Shown here: positions 1 through 7,846 of the stretch, piece by piece | Position numbering within the stretch: the stretch's first letter is position 1 | Layout of the letters: each line of letters opens with the position of its first letter | Origin: Planctomycetota bacterium | Lineage (GTDB): Bacteria > Planctomycetota > Phycisphaerae > UBA1845 > PWPN01 | NCBI GenBank assembly: GCA_022711465.1 | Contig: JAKLEZ010000019.1 | Coordinates: 1-64,000 of the forward strand | Length of the DNA stretch: 64,000 bases | Reading direction: 5' to 3' | Notes under the pieces: generated by a model | What the model was told of the DNA's origin: nothing | The model's input: the letters and a program-made list of their open reading frames with translations, nothing else | The model's database searches: none | Program-made: the position numbers and the translations under genes

Positions 1-2
1 AG

Positions 3-3000
3 GAACTGGCGGGTGGATTGACGTTGAGCGGCGGCACACTGGGTGGAACCGGCACGCTGACGTTACACGGGACTTCGACGTGGAGCGGCGGGACGATGAC
101 CGGGAGTGGGACAACGGTCGTGGCCACCGGCGCCAGCCTGGCCGTCACCGGCACCGCCACCGGCACTGTCTACCTGTATCGTAATCTCACCAACGACGGC
201 ACGCTGAGCTGGACGGGGGGCAACGTTCACGGTGGGAGCGGTACTACCCTGACCAACAACGGCCAGCTCACAGTCGACTCGGGTTCGGACCTGACATGGA
301 ACTCGTATTCCGGAAACCACGCCGTTACCAACACGGGTACATTCATCAAGCGTGGTGCGGGCCAAGCGACGTTCGCCCACTACGGTAGCTACCTTCAGTC
401 ATTCAACAACAACGGGACCGTGGCGGTCGAGGCGGGAATCCTGTACCTTCAGTGCACCTTCCCGAACTTCGCCGGGTCAGCGTTGACCGGTGGTACCTAC
501 ACAATTAAGGGCAAGTTCTTCTTCCCAAACGCCAACATTGTCACCAACGCCGCGACCATCGTGCTCGACGGCGCAGCATCACAAATCCTGGATCAGTCAG
601 GCCAGGATGGGCTGCGCGGGTTCGCGATCAACTCCGACGCCGGGAGTTTCACTGTAACCAACAGTCGCAACTTCACGCGAACGGGAGGCTTCGCGAACGC
701 CGGGACCATCCGTGCCGGAACCAACAGCACGTTCACGACCACCGGGCAGTACACTCAGTCGGCCGGTATCACGGAACTTGACGGCGGAATACTGGCGGCG
801 ACCACGCTGGCTGCCATTCAAGGTGGCGAGCTGCGCGGCAACGGGACAGTCAACGCCATCGTTCAGTCGTCAGGAGTGGTGAGTCCCGGCCTCTTGTCGC
901 CCGGCAAGGTCGACATGTCCGCAACCTACACGCAGGACACCACCGGCGGATTCGCTATCGAGATCGGTGGAACCACTCCGGGCAGCGGATACGACCGGCT
1001 CAACGTGACCGGTGCGGCCGCACTCGCCGGCAGCGCCACGGTGACACTCTTCAACGGTTACGACCCACCGGCGGGATCGTCCTACGATATCGTGACGGCC
1101 GGATCGATCACTGGGACGTTCGCCCCGCTTAACCTCCCACCGCTCCTCAACGAGAAGTGCTGGCACGTGGACTACAACGCCGACAGTGTTCGGCTCACCG
1201 TCTACAGTCCGCCAGTCATCACTCAGCAGCCCGTGGGTGGCGAGATCTGCCTCAATGCGACCGTTGTTCTTTCCGTCGCCGCCACCGGGATACCCGCGCC
1301 GACCTACAAGTGGCGCAAGGACGGCTCTGAACTGCAGGGCGAGACCGGAAGCACCTTCACCATCACCAGTTTCAACGCCGCCCACAACGGCGACTATGAC
1401 GTGGTCCTGACCAACGAGTGCAGGACGGTCATCTCCGACACGGCCACACTCTTCCTCGACCGCACACCGCCGACCATGAACCAGTGCCCCGGAGATCAAG
1501 GTCTCTCGGCCAATGCTTCCTGTCTGGCTGCGATCCCGAACCTCATTCCCGCCGTAGTCGCGGTGGATGTTTGCGACCCGAATCCGGTCGTTACACAGAG
1601 CCCGGAAGCCGGCACGCTGGTGGGACTTGGCGACACATTGGTCACACTCACCGCCACGGACAACGCCGGAAACAGCGCCACCTGCACCGCCACCATCATG
1701 GTGCGAGACACCACGCCCCCGCTCATCACGCTGAACGGGCCGGGCGAGATCACCCTCGAGTGCAACCCTGCGACCGTCTACGTCGAGCAGGGAGCCACGG
1801 CCGCCGACAACTGCGACGGCACCTTCTCCGCGACGGTCGGGGGCGATGTCGTCAAGCCAAGCCAGTGCGGCGACTACGTTGTGACCTACAGCGCGGTCGA
1901 TGCGGCCGGCAACAGCGCCATCACCATCAGCCGCACCATCCATTTGGTCGATACCATTCCGCCGATCATCAACAACCTGCCCGCCAATCTGACTGTCGAG
2001 TGCCAGGGGCCGTCTGGAGTGCCGACTACCGATCCGGCCGTGGCCGCGTTCCTGAATATGCCCACGGCCAGCGACGCGTGTGATCCCAACGTACCCGTCA
2101 CCCACGATGCTCCCACCACATTCCCGTTGGGAGGCACGCTCGTCACCTGGATCGCCCAGGATGAGAAGGGCCATCTAGTGACCGCAAGCCGGACGGTGAC
2201 CGTTGTCGATACGACACCGCCGACGATCACCTGCCCCAGCCCGCCGGCGCCGGTCTCTGCGAACGGGAATTGCCAGGCAACCTTGCCGGATTTGGCCTCC
2301 GCCGCTTCCGCTTCAGATGTCTGCATCGGCACCGCTGCGGTCGCACAAAACCCGGCGGCAGGTACAGCGATCGGCCTGGGTAACACCTTCGTGACACTCA
2401 CCGCAACCGACGGCGTCGGCAACCAGTCAACCTGCCAAGTGGCAGTGACCGTCGTGGACACGGCACCCCCAACGATCACTTGCCCACCGACACCGGCGCC
2501 GATCAACGCCAACACCAATTGCCAGGCTGCTATTCCCGACCTGACCGCCGGCGCGACGCCGAGTGACAACTGCTCGGTCAACGTGACGCAGAATCCTGTT
2601 CCAGGCACTCTCGTCGGATTGGGCCATACGCTCGTGACGCTGACCGCCACCGACGGCGCGGGCCTGACCGCGACCTGCCAAGTCACCGTGACTGTCATCG
2701 ATGTCACGCCGCCGACCATCACTTGCGGCGCTCCTCCGGCACCGCTGAACGTGAACACCGACTGCAAGGCCGCGGTTCCCGATCTGACCGGCAGCGTGGT
2801 GGCCAGTGACAATTGCTCGGTGACTCTGACACAGGTTCCTCCCCCAGGAACGCTCGTCGGACTGGGTGATGCGATCGTTACTGTGACGGCAACCGACAGC
2901 GCCGGCTTGACTGCCGATTGCCAAATCACAGTGACGGTCGTGGACAACACCCCGCCCACCATGACTTGTCCAAGTCCTCCGGCACCACTGGCCGCGGACG

Positions 3001-3872
3001 GGAACTGCCAAGCGTTGCTTCCCAACCTGCTGCCGCTGGCTCAATTCGCCGACAACTGCTCGGTGTCCGCCACCCAGTCGCCCGAGGCCGGAACGGTGAT
3101 TGGCCTCGGGGACACCGTCGTTACTCTGACCGCCACCGACGGTGCCGGCCGCACCGCGACCTGCCAGGTCACAGTCACAGTCCAGGACGAGGACGCAGAC
3201 GGCGATGGTGTGCCCGACTGCGCCGATGCCTGCCCCAACACCGTACCCGGTTCACTCGTCGATGCTGCCGGATGCCCGCCCGTGATCCTCGGCGACTTCG
3301 ACCGCGACGGCGATGTCGACCCGACCGATTTCGGCGTGTTCAGACCCTGTGCTTCAGGCCCGGCGATTCCCTTCCCCGCCGGCTGCGAGGCCGAGGATCT
3401 TGATGGAGACTCCGATGTCGATCAGACCGATTTCGGCGTCTTCCAGCGATGCTACAGCGGTTCAGATCATCCGGCGGATCCGAGCTGCGTTGTACACACC
3501 GCTCACATCTCCGACACCCGGAGAAGCGAGTGCATGCCCGGCAATCCGCTGCTGAGGGACGGTTATCCTTGGTGCGGCAAGGATGAGCTCAACGTGACCA
3601 TCCACAGCCCTTCGCTTCAGGTGACGCATCGCAACGCCGCGTACAACTGCTGCCTCGATGATATCCTGGTCACACTGGATGTTCAGGGATCGTTCCTGCA
3701 TTTCCAGGAAAAGGAGCGGCTCACAACCGGCTGTCACTGCCTGTGCTGCTACGACACCACGACGACCGTCGAGGGCTTGACGCCCGGCGTATACCGATTT
3801 GAATACTGTTGGGTGGACGAGGAACATGGCAGCATGTGCCTGACGGAGGACGTGACCGTTCCGTTACCCTAG
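3..3872 (+). CDS. Giant secreted multidomain protein, 5' partial (Ig-like, HYR repeats, TSP3, EF-hand pair, Cys-rich end)
   Basis: The reading frame is open to the left edge of the window, so the true start lies outside; the visible part is about 1289 residues. Residues ~1-380 are Thr/Gly/Asn-rich beta-type repeats of the kind seen in autotransporter-like adhesins. About residues 395-480 form an Ig-like domain (TYKWRKDGSEL). Seven HYR-type repeats follow, each opening with a TPP-like motif and containing TLTATD. Then come a thrombospondin type 3 stretch (DADGDGVPDCADACPN) and two EF-hand/dockerin-like loops (DRDGDVDPTDFGVF and DGDSDVDQTDFGVF, each followed by a Cys). The last ~125 residues are Cys-rich (NCCLDDI, CHCLCCYD). 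It is inferred to be a surface or extracellular protein of adhesive or structural role. No enzymatic domain is visible. The product identity beyond its domains is unknown. Confidence 0.85.
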   Translation, partial: ELAGGLTLSGGTLGGTGTLTLHGTSTWSGGTMTGSGTTVVATGASLAVTGTATGTVYLYRNLTNDGTLSWTGGNVHGGSGTTLTNNGQLTVDSGSDLTWNSYSGNHAVTNTGTFIKRGAGQATFAHYGSYLQSFNNNGTVAVEAGILYLQCTFPNFAGSALTGGTYTIKGKFFFPNANIVTNAATIVLDGAASQILDQSGQDGLRGFAINSDAGSFTVTNSRNFTRTGGFANAGTIRAGTNSTFTTTGQYTQSAGITELDGGILAATTLAAIQGGELRGNGTVNAIVQSSGVVSPGLLSPGKVDMSATYTQDTTGGFAIEIGGTTPGSGYDRLNVTGAAALAGSATVTLFNGYDPPAGSSYDIVTAGSITGTFAPLNLPPLLNEKCWHVDYNADSVRLTVYSPPVITQQPVGGEICLNATVVLSVAATGIPAPTYKWRKDGSELQGETGSTFTITSFNAAHNGDYDVVLTNECRTVISDTATLFLDRTPPTMNQCPGDQGLSANASCLAAIPNLIPAVVAVDVCDPNPVVTQSPEAGTLVGLGDTLVTLTATDNAGNSATCTATIMVRDTTPPLITLNGPGEITLECNPATVYVEQGATAADNCDGTFSATVGGDVVKPSQCGDYVVTYSAVDAAGNSAITISRTIHLVDTIPPIINNLPANLTVECQGPSGVPTTDPAVAAFLNMPTASDACDPNVPVTHDAPTTFPLGGTLVTWIAQDEKGHLVTASRTVTVVDTTPPTITCPSPPAPVSANGNCQATLPDLASAASASDVCIGTAAVAQNPAAGTAIGLGNTFVTLTATDGVGNQSTCQVAVTVVDTAPPTITCPPTPAPINANTNCQAAIPDLTAGATPSDNCSVNVTQNPVPGTLVGLGHTLVTLTATDGAGLTATCQVTVTVIDVTPPTITCGAPPAPLNVNTDCKAAVPDLTGSVVASDNCSVTLTQVPPPGTLVGLGDAIVTVTATDSAGLTADCQITVTVVDNTPPTMTCPSPPAPLAADGNCQALLPNLLPLAQFADNCSVSATQSPEAGTVIGLGDTVVTLTATDGAGRTATCQVTVTVQDEDADGDGVPDCADACPNTVPGSLVDAAGCPPVILGDFDRDGDVDPTDFGVFRPCASGPAIPFPAGCEAEDLDGDSDVDQTDFGVFQRCYSGSDHPADPSCVVHTAHISDTRRSECMPGNPLLRDGYPWCGKDELNVTIHSPSLQVTHRNAAYNCCLDDILVTLDVQGSFLHFQEKERLTTGCHCLCCYDTTTTVEGLTPGVYRFEYCWVDEEHGSMCLTEDVTVPLP
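1455..3186 (+). repeat. Tandem HYR-domain coding repeats inside the giant secreted protein
   Basis: Seven consecutive HYR-like units of roughly 80 codons are encoded here. The last four (about 2212-3186) are the most alike, with the order TPPTITC, a conserved NCQA-like segment, SDNCSV, GTLVGLG and VTLTATDGAG. The near-regular ~243-base spacing of those four suggests recent tandem duplication within the gene. Confidence 0.75.
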
Positions 3873-4052
3873 GCAGCACGATTGTCACCCAGTCGTCTCC
3901 GGATTCTATCGAGGACCTCGCTCACCCGAAGACCCCGGTGGCGTCACGTGCAACGAAGGGCGTGACCGGCCCGCGCCGGGAAATCGTGATTCTCCCGGAA
4001 ATGAAGGTCGCGCCAGGCGAGACGACTCCCCGAAGTTGACCTCCGGCAATAC

Positions 4053-4478
4053 TCAATGGTCGGCAAGCGGAAGTTGCTGGCCGACGACAGTTGCGACGAG
4101 GTGATGCTGGTCGGACTTCTGCACGCTCTTCGGCAAGGAGGTTACGACCTGGTCCACGCTATCGTGGATCTCGATAACGGAGTCGAGATGGGTCACTCGA
4201 ATGGTCGTGAGAAGGTGGGGATCGAGGTTGATCAAGACGAGCCTGCGACCTTCGAGTCTGAGACGCTGGGCGAGTTGCACGAGGAGGCCAAGTGAACCGC
4301 TCGGAGCGAAGTGTACCCGACTGACGTCCAGAACAATAGGCACACCGGTCCGTTTGGCGGCCGCAGCACGCACGTCGACGACGAGCTTCCGCATGGTCGC
4401 TTCATCAAGCATGGGTTTGCACACTCTGATGAGAAGCACGTGTTCGTGGGGTAGAATCTCGGTCGCCGTGTCGAACAT
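4053..4478 (-). CDS. STAS-domain protein (anti-sigma factor antagonist-like)
   Basis: This 141-residue protein has the fold signature of a STAS domain: an N-terminal beta strand pair (VLLIRV), then the strand-loop-helix IVLDVSRVHFAPSGSLGLLV that normally carries the phosphorylatable Ser in SpoIIAA-like proteins, then RLVLINLDPHLLTTIRV. STAS antagonists act in partner-switching with serine kinases that hold anti-sigma factors. No kinase or sigma factor gene is adjacent, so the partner is unknown. The final ~25 residues are polar and lie beyond the usual domain. It begins with ATG and has a weak GGAG upstream. Confidence 0.7.
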   Translation of the reverse strand: MFDTATEILPHEHVLLIRVCKPMLDEATMRKLVVDVRAAAAKRTGVPIVLDVSRVHFAPSGSLGLLVQLAQRLRLEGRRLVLINLDPHLLTTIRVTHLDSVIEIHDSVDQVVTSLPKSVQKSDQHHLVATVVGQQLPLADH

Positions 4479-4517
4479 GGTCGAGGTCTCCGCGTTACTT
4501 CACCCCTTGAGCATGAG

Positions 4518-4712
4518 TCACACCCGCTCGGGCATCGGCACCTTGCCCGCCGCGATACAAGCGAACCCCAGACCCACTTCCGCTATGCTATCCGGCCACT
4601 GCGTCACACCTGTAGCTTCCCCGTAGGCAGAGAGCACGCGGGGAGCACCCAGGACTGCTACGCCCAACGCAAGCCGAAGGTTGGCCTTTCGCCGAGATGC
4701 TGGAATTGACAT
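4518..4712 (-). CDS. Possible small secreted peptide, 64 aa
   Basis: The frame opens with ATG six bases after a GAAGGAAG ribosome-binding-like sequence. The N-terminus resembles a signal peptide: basic residues (RRKANLR) followed by a hydrophobic Ala/Leu/Val segment. The rest resembles nothing I recognise. It lies 39 bases upstream of the STAS gene on the same strand. It is short, and a chance frame in GC-rich DNA is a real alternative. Confidence 0.3.
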   Translation of the reverse strand: MSIPASRRKANLRLALGVAVLGAPRVLSAYGEATGVTQWPDSIAEVGLGFACIAAGKVPMPERV

Positions 4713-4785
4713 GACGTGCTTCCTTCAAACACTTCTCGGACGTTCGAATGGAAGCCCCCTTTCCCCCTGATGATATCGAATATGT

Positions 4786-4962
4786 CTACCCGCTTGTCAA
4801 ATGCGAAACCTCGTTGCCTTCGGCTATGACCTGACTCTGCCACGTCCCGTCAGGCGCCTCCGAAACGAACGCGTCCCAGAATCCTGTCTTGGCCTGCGCC
4901 TGCAGTCCGCCAGCGGGCGAGCACATGCCCGAAGCGGACGCTAACACGGCAACCCTGAGCAT
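4786..4962 (-). CDS. Possible small secreted peptide, 58 aa
   Basis: The ATG at 4962 is preceded by GGAAGGTG at suitable spacing. The first ~24 residues look like a signal peptide ending near LQAQA, followed by a short polar tail (KTGFWDAFVSE). A TTG six codons upstream is an alternative start. It sits 73 bases upstream of the other small peptide on the same strand and could belong to the same transcript as the STAS gene. No family was recognised, and it may be noncoding. Confidence 0.28.
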   Translation of the reverse strand: MLRVAVLASASGMCSPAGGLQAQAKTGFWDAFVSEAPDGTWQSQVIAEGNEVSHLTSG

Positions 4963-5160
4963 GGACTTCACACCTTCCAACCTCCGATCTCCTCACGGGA
5001 CGGAGCTCCACGAGCTGCTGCGATCCTCGGCACGATCGACCTTTCGGGTCACCCGGCTGCCCCTGCTGTCTTGACCTTGGTTTCAATCGCATCGTGCTCG
5101 CGAGAGGTCGTGTGGTATACTGACATTGTGGAGTTCCGTTCGAGGCTCGGAGTTGAGACT

Positions 5161-5727
5161 GTGGCGTACGGCATCAGTAGACGAGCGTATCGCTCCCCGC
5201 GGGCGGCGTGTTTCACCTTGACCGCGGCGGCGACGGCATCTATCATGGCTTGCCTGGGTGCGCCCCAGCCGCCGGATCAAACGCCGTTTTCGCCACTGGA
5301 TTCGTTATGCCAAGATGGCGAGGCCTTCGTCCGGCTCTACGCTGCCCCTCTTCCCCTGGTCGAGTCCATTGCCATCCATTCATGGTTTGTGGTCAAGCAT
5401 GCTGACTCGTCGGAAGTGCACCGCTGGGAGGTCTGGGTCAGTGCCGCGGAGCCATACGGTTACGTTCGAGAGGATCTGCTTCCGCCAGAGGGCGACATGG
5501 GAGCGGGCCGTGCCTACGTCCTCGCAGAGTTGTCCGGCACGGCAAGCGAACCCGTGATTACGTTCATCGAGACACGATCGCCCGACTATCCGTGCAGAGA
5601 CCACTACAACCTGATCTGGGGCCCAAACAGCAGCACCTATGTACAATGGGTCTTGACTGAGTCCGGTTGGGGCGTGGTCCTGCCACCGAGTGCGATAGGC
5701 AAAGATGTCCCGGCTCATTGCCCCTGA
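5161..5727 (+). CDS. DUF3750-family putative lipoprotein
   Basis: The 188-residue product has the DUF3750 hallmarks I remember: an IHSWFVVKHADS segment near the middle, a GPNSSTYVQWVL segment, and the terminal LPPSAIGKDVP. The function of the family is not known. The N-terminus is basic and then hydrophobic, ending at a Cys (ASIMAC), which suggests a lipoprotein. The GTG at 5161 is chosen because GGAG lies about 10 bases upstream and it gives a sensible signal peptide. GTG at 5128 and TTG at 5071 are alternatives. A TATACT hexamer at 5116-5121 could be a -10 element. It is convergent with the histidine kinase gene. Confidence 0.7.
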   Translation: MAYGISRRAYRSPRAACFTLTAAATASIMACLGAPQPPDQTPFSPLDSLCQDGEAFVRLYAAPLPLVESIAIHSWFVVKHADSSEVHRWEVWVSAAEPYGYVREDLLPPEGDMGAGRAYVLAELSGTASEPVITFIETRSPDYPCRDHYNLIWGPNSSTYVQWVLTESGWGVVLPPSAIGKDVPAHCP

Positions 5728-5784
5728 GGAACCACACTGTCGCCACTGCGATCATGGATCTCCTCTGGCGCCCCCACCTGGGAA

Positions 5785-7374
5785 TCACGAGTCGCAAGTT
5801 GAGTCGGCTGCAACCTCAATCAGGGTCTCTCCTCCGGATGCAGTTGCCTCGATCGTTGCGGCGGCCCGCCGCAGCTGCTGTCGGATTGCATCGATCAGCC
5901 TGCGCTTGTCTATCGGCTTGCTGGTGTAATCGTCGCAGCCGGCCGCAAGGCACTTCTCACGGTCTGAAGCCATGGCATGGGCGGTCAGGGCAATGATCGA
6001 TCCGGTGTGCCCTTTCTGGCGAAGGAGTCGGGTCGCCGCATAGCCGTCCATGACGGGCATCTGCATATCCATGAGAATAACATCGAAGGGGCAACCTTGG
6101 TCGCGGGCGGCAAGGGCCACGTCCACTCCCAGCTTCCCGTTCTCAACGATGGTCACGGTTGCCCCCGCTTTCCTCACCATATGTGCGATCAGACGCTGGT
6201 TGTCTGGACCGTCCTCGGCGAGCAGGATGCGGCAACCGCTCAAGCGCGCTTCTTCGGATTCTCCCTTCCGCTCGCTCGGCTTGTCGATGACCGTCGTGGT
6301 CGAAGCTGGATCATCGATCATCGTCACGTTGTCGAGGGGTCCGGTCGCTACGCTGATCCTGAAGTGGGCTCCCGCACCTGGGGTAGTCTCAACCAGGATG
6401 ATGTCGCCACCGAGCATCATTGCCAGCCGCTTGCTGATGGTCAGACCGAGACCCGTTCCGCCGAACTTGCGGGTGGTCGAAGTATCGGCCTGCGTGAACG
6501 GCTTATACAGGTTGGCAACCTGCTCTTCGGTCATGCCAATGCCCGTATCCACAACATCAAACTGAACCAGTGGCTCGTTGTCCGCGCTCGCAAGACGAGA
6601 GACCAGTCGAACTCGGCCAACCTCGGTGAACTTGATTGCATTGCCGATCACGTTGACCAGAACCTGCCGCAGGCGCGTTGGATCGGTCCGGATCGATTCG
6701 GGCATCGCCCCATCGTATTCGATTTCGAGCGCCAAGCCCTTCGCGCTCGCCCGCACTCGCATCAACGCGGCGACCTCGACAATCAGGCGACAGGGCGAAC
6801 ACGAGATCCGCTCGAGCGTCATCTTGCCGGCCTCGATTTTCGAGATGTCAAGGATATCATTGATGATCTGCAACAGGTATTCACCGTTGCTCTTGATGAT
6901 CTTCGCCGCTTGGATCTGTTCCCCCGAGGCATCGTGGAGGTTGTTGCTCTCCAGCAGCACGTCCGTGAACCCGAGGATCGCCGTCATCGGCGTTCGAATC
7001 TCGTGGCTCATGTTCGCCAGGAACTCGCTCTTGGTTCGAGTCGCCTCCTCGGCGGCCTCGCGCGCTCCGGCAATGTCCTCCATCATGTTGATGGCGGCCA
7101 CCTGCATATCCTCAAGCCGTTGCCTGTCACGGGCCAACTCGGCTTCTCGCATCTCCGATTCCCGCAGTTTCTCCGTCAGCTTCGCGCCCAGTTCCTGTTC
7201 GACTCGGGCCTGTTCCTCCAGCCGCAACAGGATATCTTCGATCTTGACGAACTGCTGCACGACGAGTTGCGCGGTCAGGTCTGAAGCTTGTCGAGCGATG
7301 CGGACTTCCTCACGGAGCATCCTGTTCTCCTCGAGGAGGTCTGCCATGCTGCATTCGTGAGAGGCTGGCTTCAC
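5785..7374 (-). CDS. Hybrid sensor histidine kinase/response regulator of the putative H2-sensing operon
   Basis: This 529-residue cytoplasmic protein autophosphorylates on His and passes phosphate to its own receiver. Residues ~10-115 are a coiled coil with no recognisable sensor domain. HisKA follows with NMSHEIRTP (H123), then HATPase with the N box around N244, G1 DTGIGM (275-280) and G2 GGTGLGL (304-310). A receiver at ~378-500 has E386/D387, the acceptor D435 (LMDMQMP) and K485. The GTG start overlaps the stop of the upstream protease gene by four bases (GTGA), implying translational coupling; ATG at 7347 is the alternative. Lacking its own input domain and membrane segments, it probably takes its signal from the operon's PAS protein and hydrogenase, which is inference. 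No DNA-binding output is present. Confidence 0.88.
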   Translation of the reverse strand: MKPASHECSMADLLEENRMLREEVRIARQASDLTAQLVVQQFVKIEDILLRLEEQARVEQELGAKLTEKLRESEMREAELARDRQRLEDMQVAAINMMEDIAGAREAAEEATRTKSEFLANMSHEIRTPMTAILGFTDVLLESNNLHDASGEQIQAAKIIKSNGEYLLQIINDILDISKIEAGKMTLERISCSPCRLIVEVAALMRVRASAKGLALEIEYDGAMPESIRTDPTRLRQVLVNVIGNAIKFTEVGRVRLVSRLASADNEPLVQFDVVDTGIGMTEEQVANLYKPFTQADTSTTRKFGGTGLGLTISKRLAMMLGGDIILVETTPGAGAHFRISVATGPLDNVTMIDDPASTTTVIDKPSERKGESEEARLSGCRILLAEDGPDNQRLIAHMVRKAGATVTIVENGKLGVDVALAARDQGCPFDVILMDMQMPVMDGYAATRLLRQKGHTGSIIALTAHAMASDREKCLAAGCDDYTSKPIDKRRLIDAIRQQLRRAAATIEATASGGETLIEVAADSTCDS

Positions 7375-7838
7375 GAACTTGCCCCCGCAACCTGATCCAG
7401 TCGCCCGTGCTCCCCGGCGTCTCCGTCCACCGCGATCTCAATGCACAGATCGGCCGCCGCCCGGATCACGCGGCCATCAGCGACACCCTCGATCCCGATG
7501 ACACGGATTTCCGGGAGCGGACCATCGACGACGCGTTGAAGGACTCCGAGCAGATACGCCAGCCCAGCGTCATGGCTGTAGACGACGGGTGTCCTGCCCA
7601 TCGCTTCCTCTCTGGTCAGGACCACGATCGTACCTGGTGGGCCGAACCCGGACACGGCGTCCACAAAGACCACACGGTCAGTCTTCTCCACAAACCGGAG
7701 CAGGTCGAGGCCCGCCAGTCCGCCGTCGATGACTTCAACGTCGGGTGGCAGCCTGGTCGCGGCCAAACAGTCGTAGACCAGCACTCCGCTGGCATCCTCG
7801 GGTTTGTAGCGATTGCCGACACAGACAATGCGTTTCAT
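7371..7838 (-). CDS. [NiFe]-hydrogenase maturation endopeptidase (HyaD/HycI/HupD-like)
   Basis: This 155-residue protein matches hydrogenase-specific proteases that remove the C-terminal tail of the large subunit after nickel insertion. It begins MKRIVCVGNRYKPEDASG, where the family has a GNxxxxDxG motif with an acidic Ni-binding residue. DRVVFVDAVS corresponds to the second acidic site, and YSHDAGLAYLL to the conserved His region. The ATG at 7838 is chosen because it starts directly at the family's first strand; upstream in-frame sequence looks untranslated. It starts eight bases after the large-subunit stop and overlaps the kinase start. Its presence indicates that the adjacent large subunit is processed. 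Confidence 0.85.
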   Translation of the reverse strand: MKRIVCVGNRYKPEDASGVLVYDCLAATRLPPDVEVIDGGLAGLDLLRFVEKTDRVVFVDAVSGFGPPGTIVVLTREEAMGRTPVVYSHDAGLAYLLGVLQRVVDGPLPEIRVIGIEGVADGRVIRAAADLCIEIAVDGDAGEHGRLDQVAGASS

Positions 7839-7846
7839 CCCACGCC

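Noticed and set aside
870..2174. 434-codon minus-strand frame inside the giant secreted protein gene
   Set aside because: It is antisense to HYR and Ig-like repeats with no recognisable features; a shadow frame.
5977..7284. 435-codon plus-strand frame opposite the hybrid histidine kinase
   Set aside because: It is fully antisense to HisKA/HATPase/receiver coding sequence and has no family motif.
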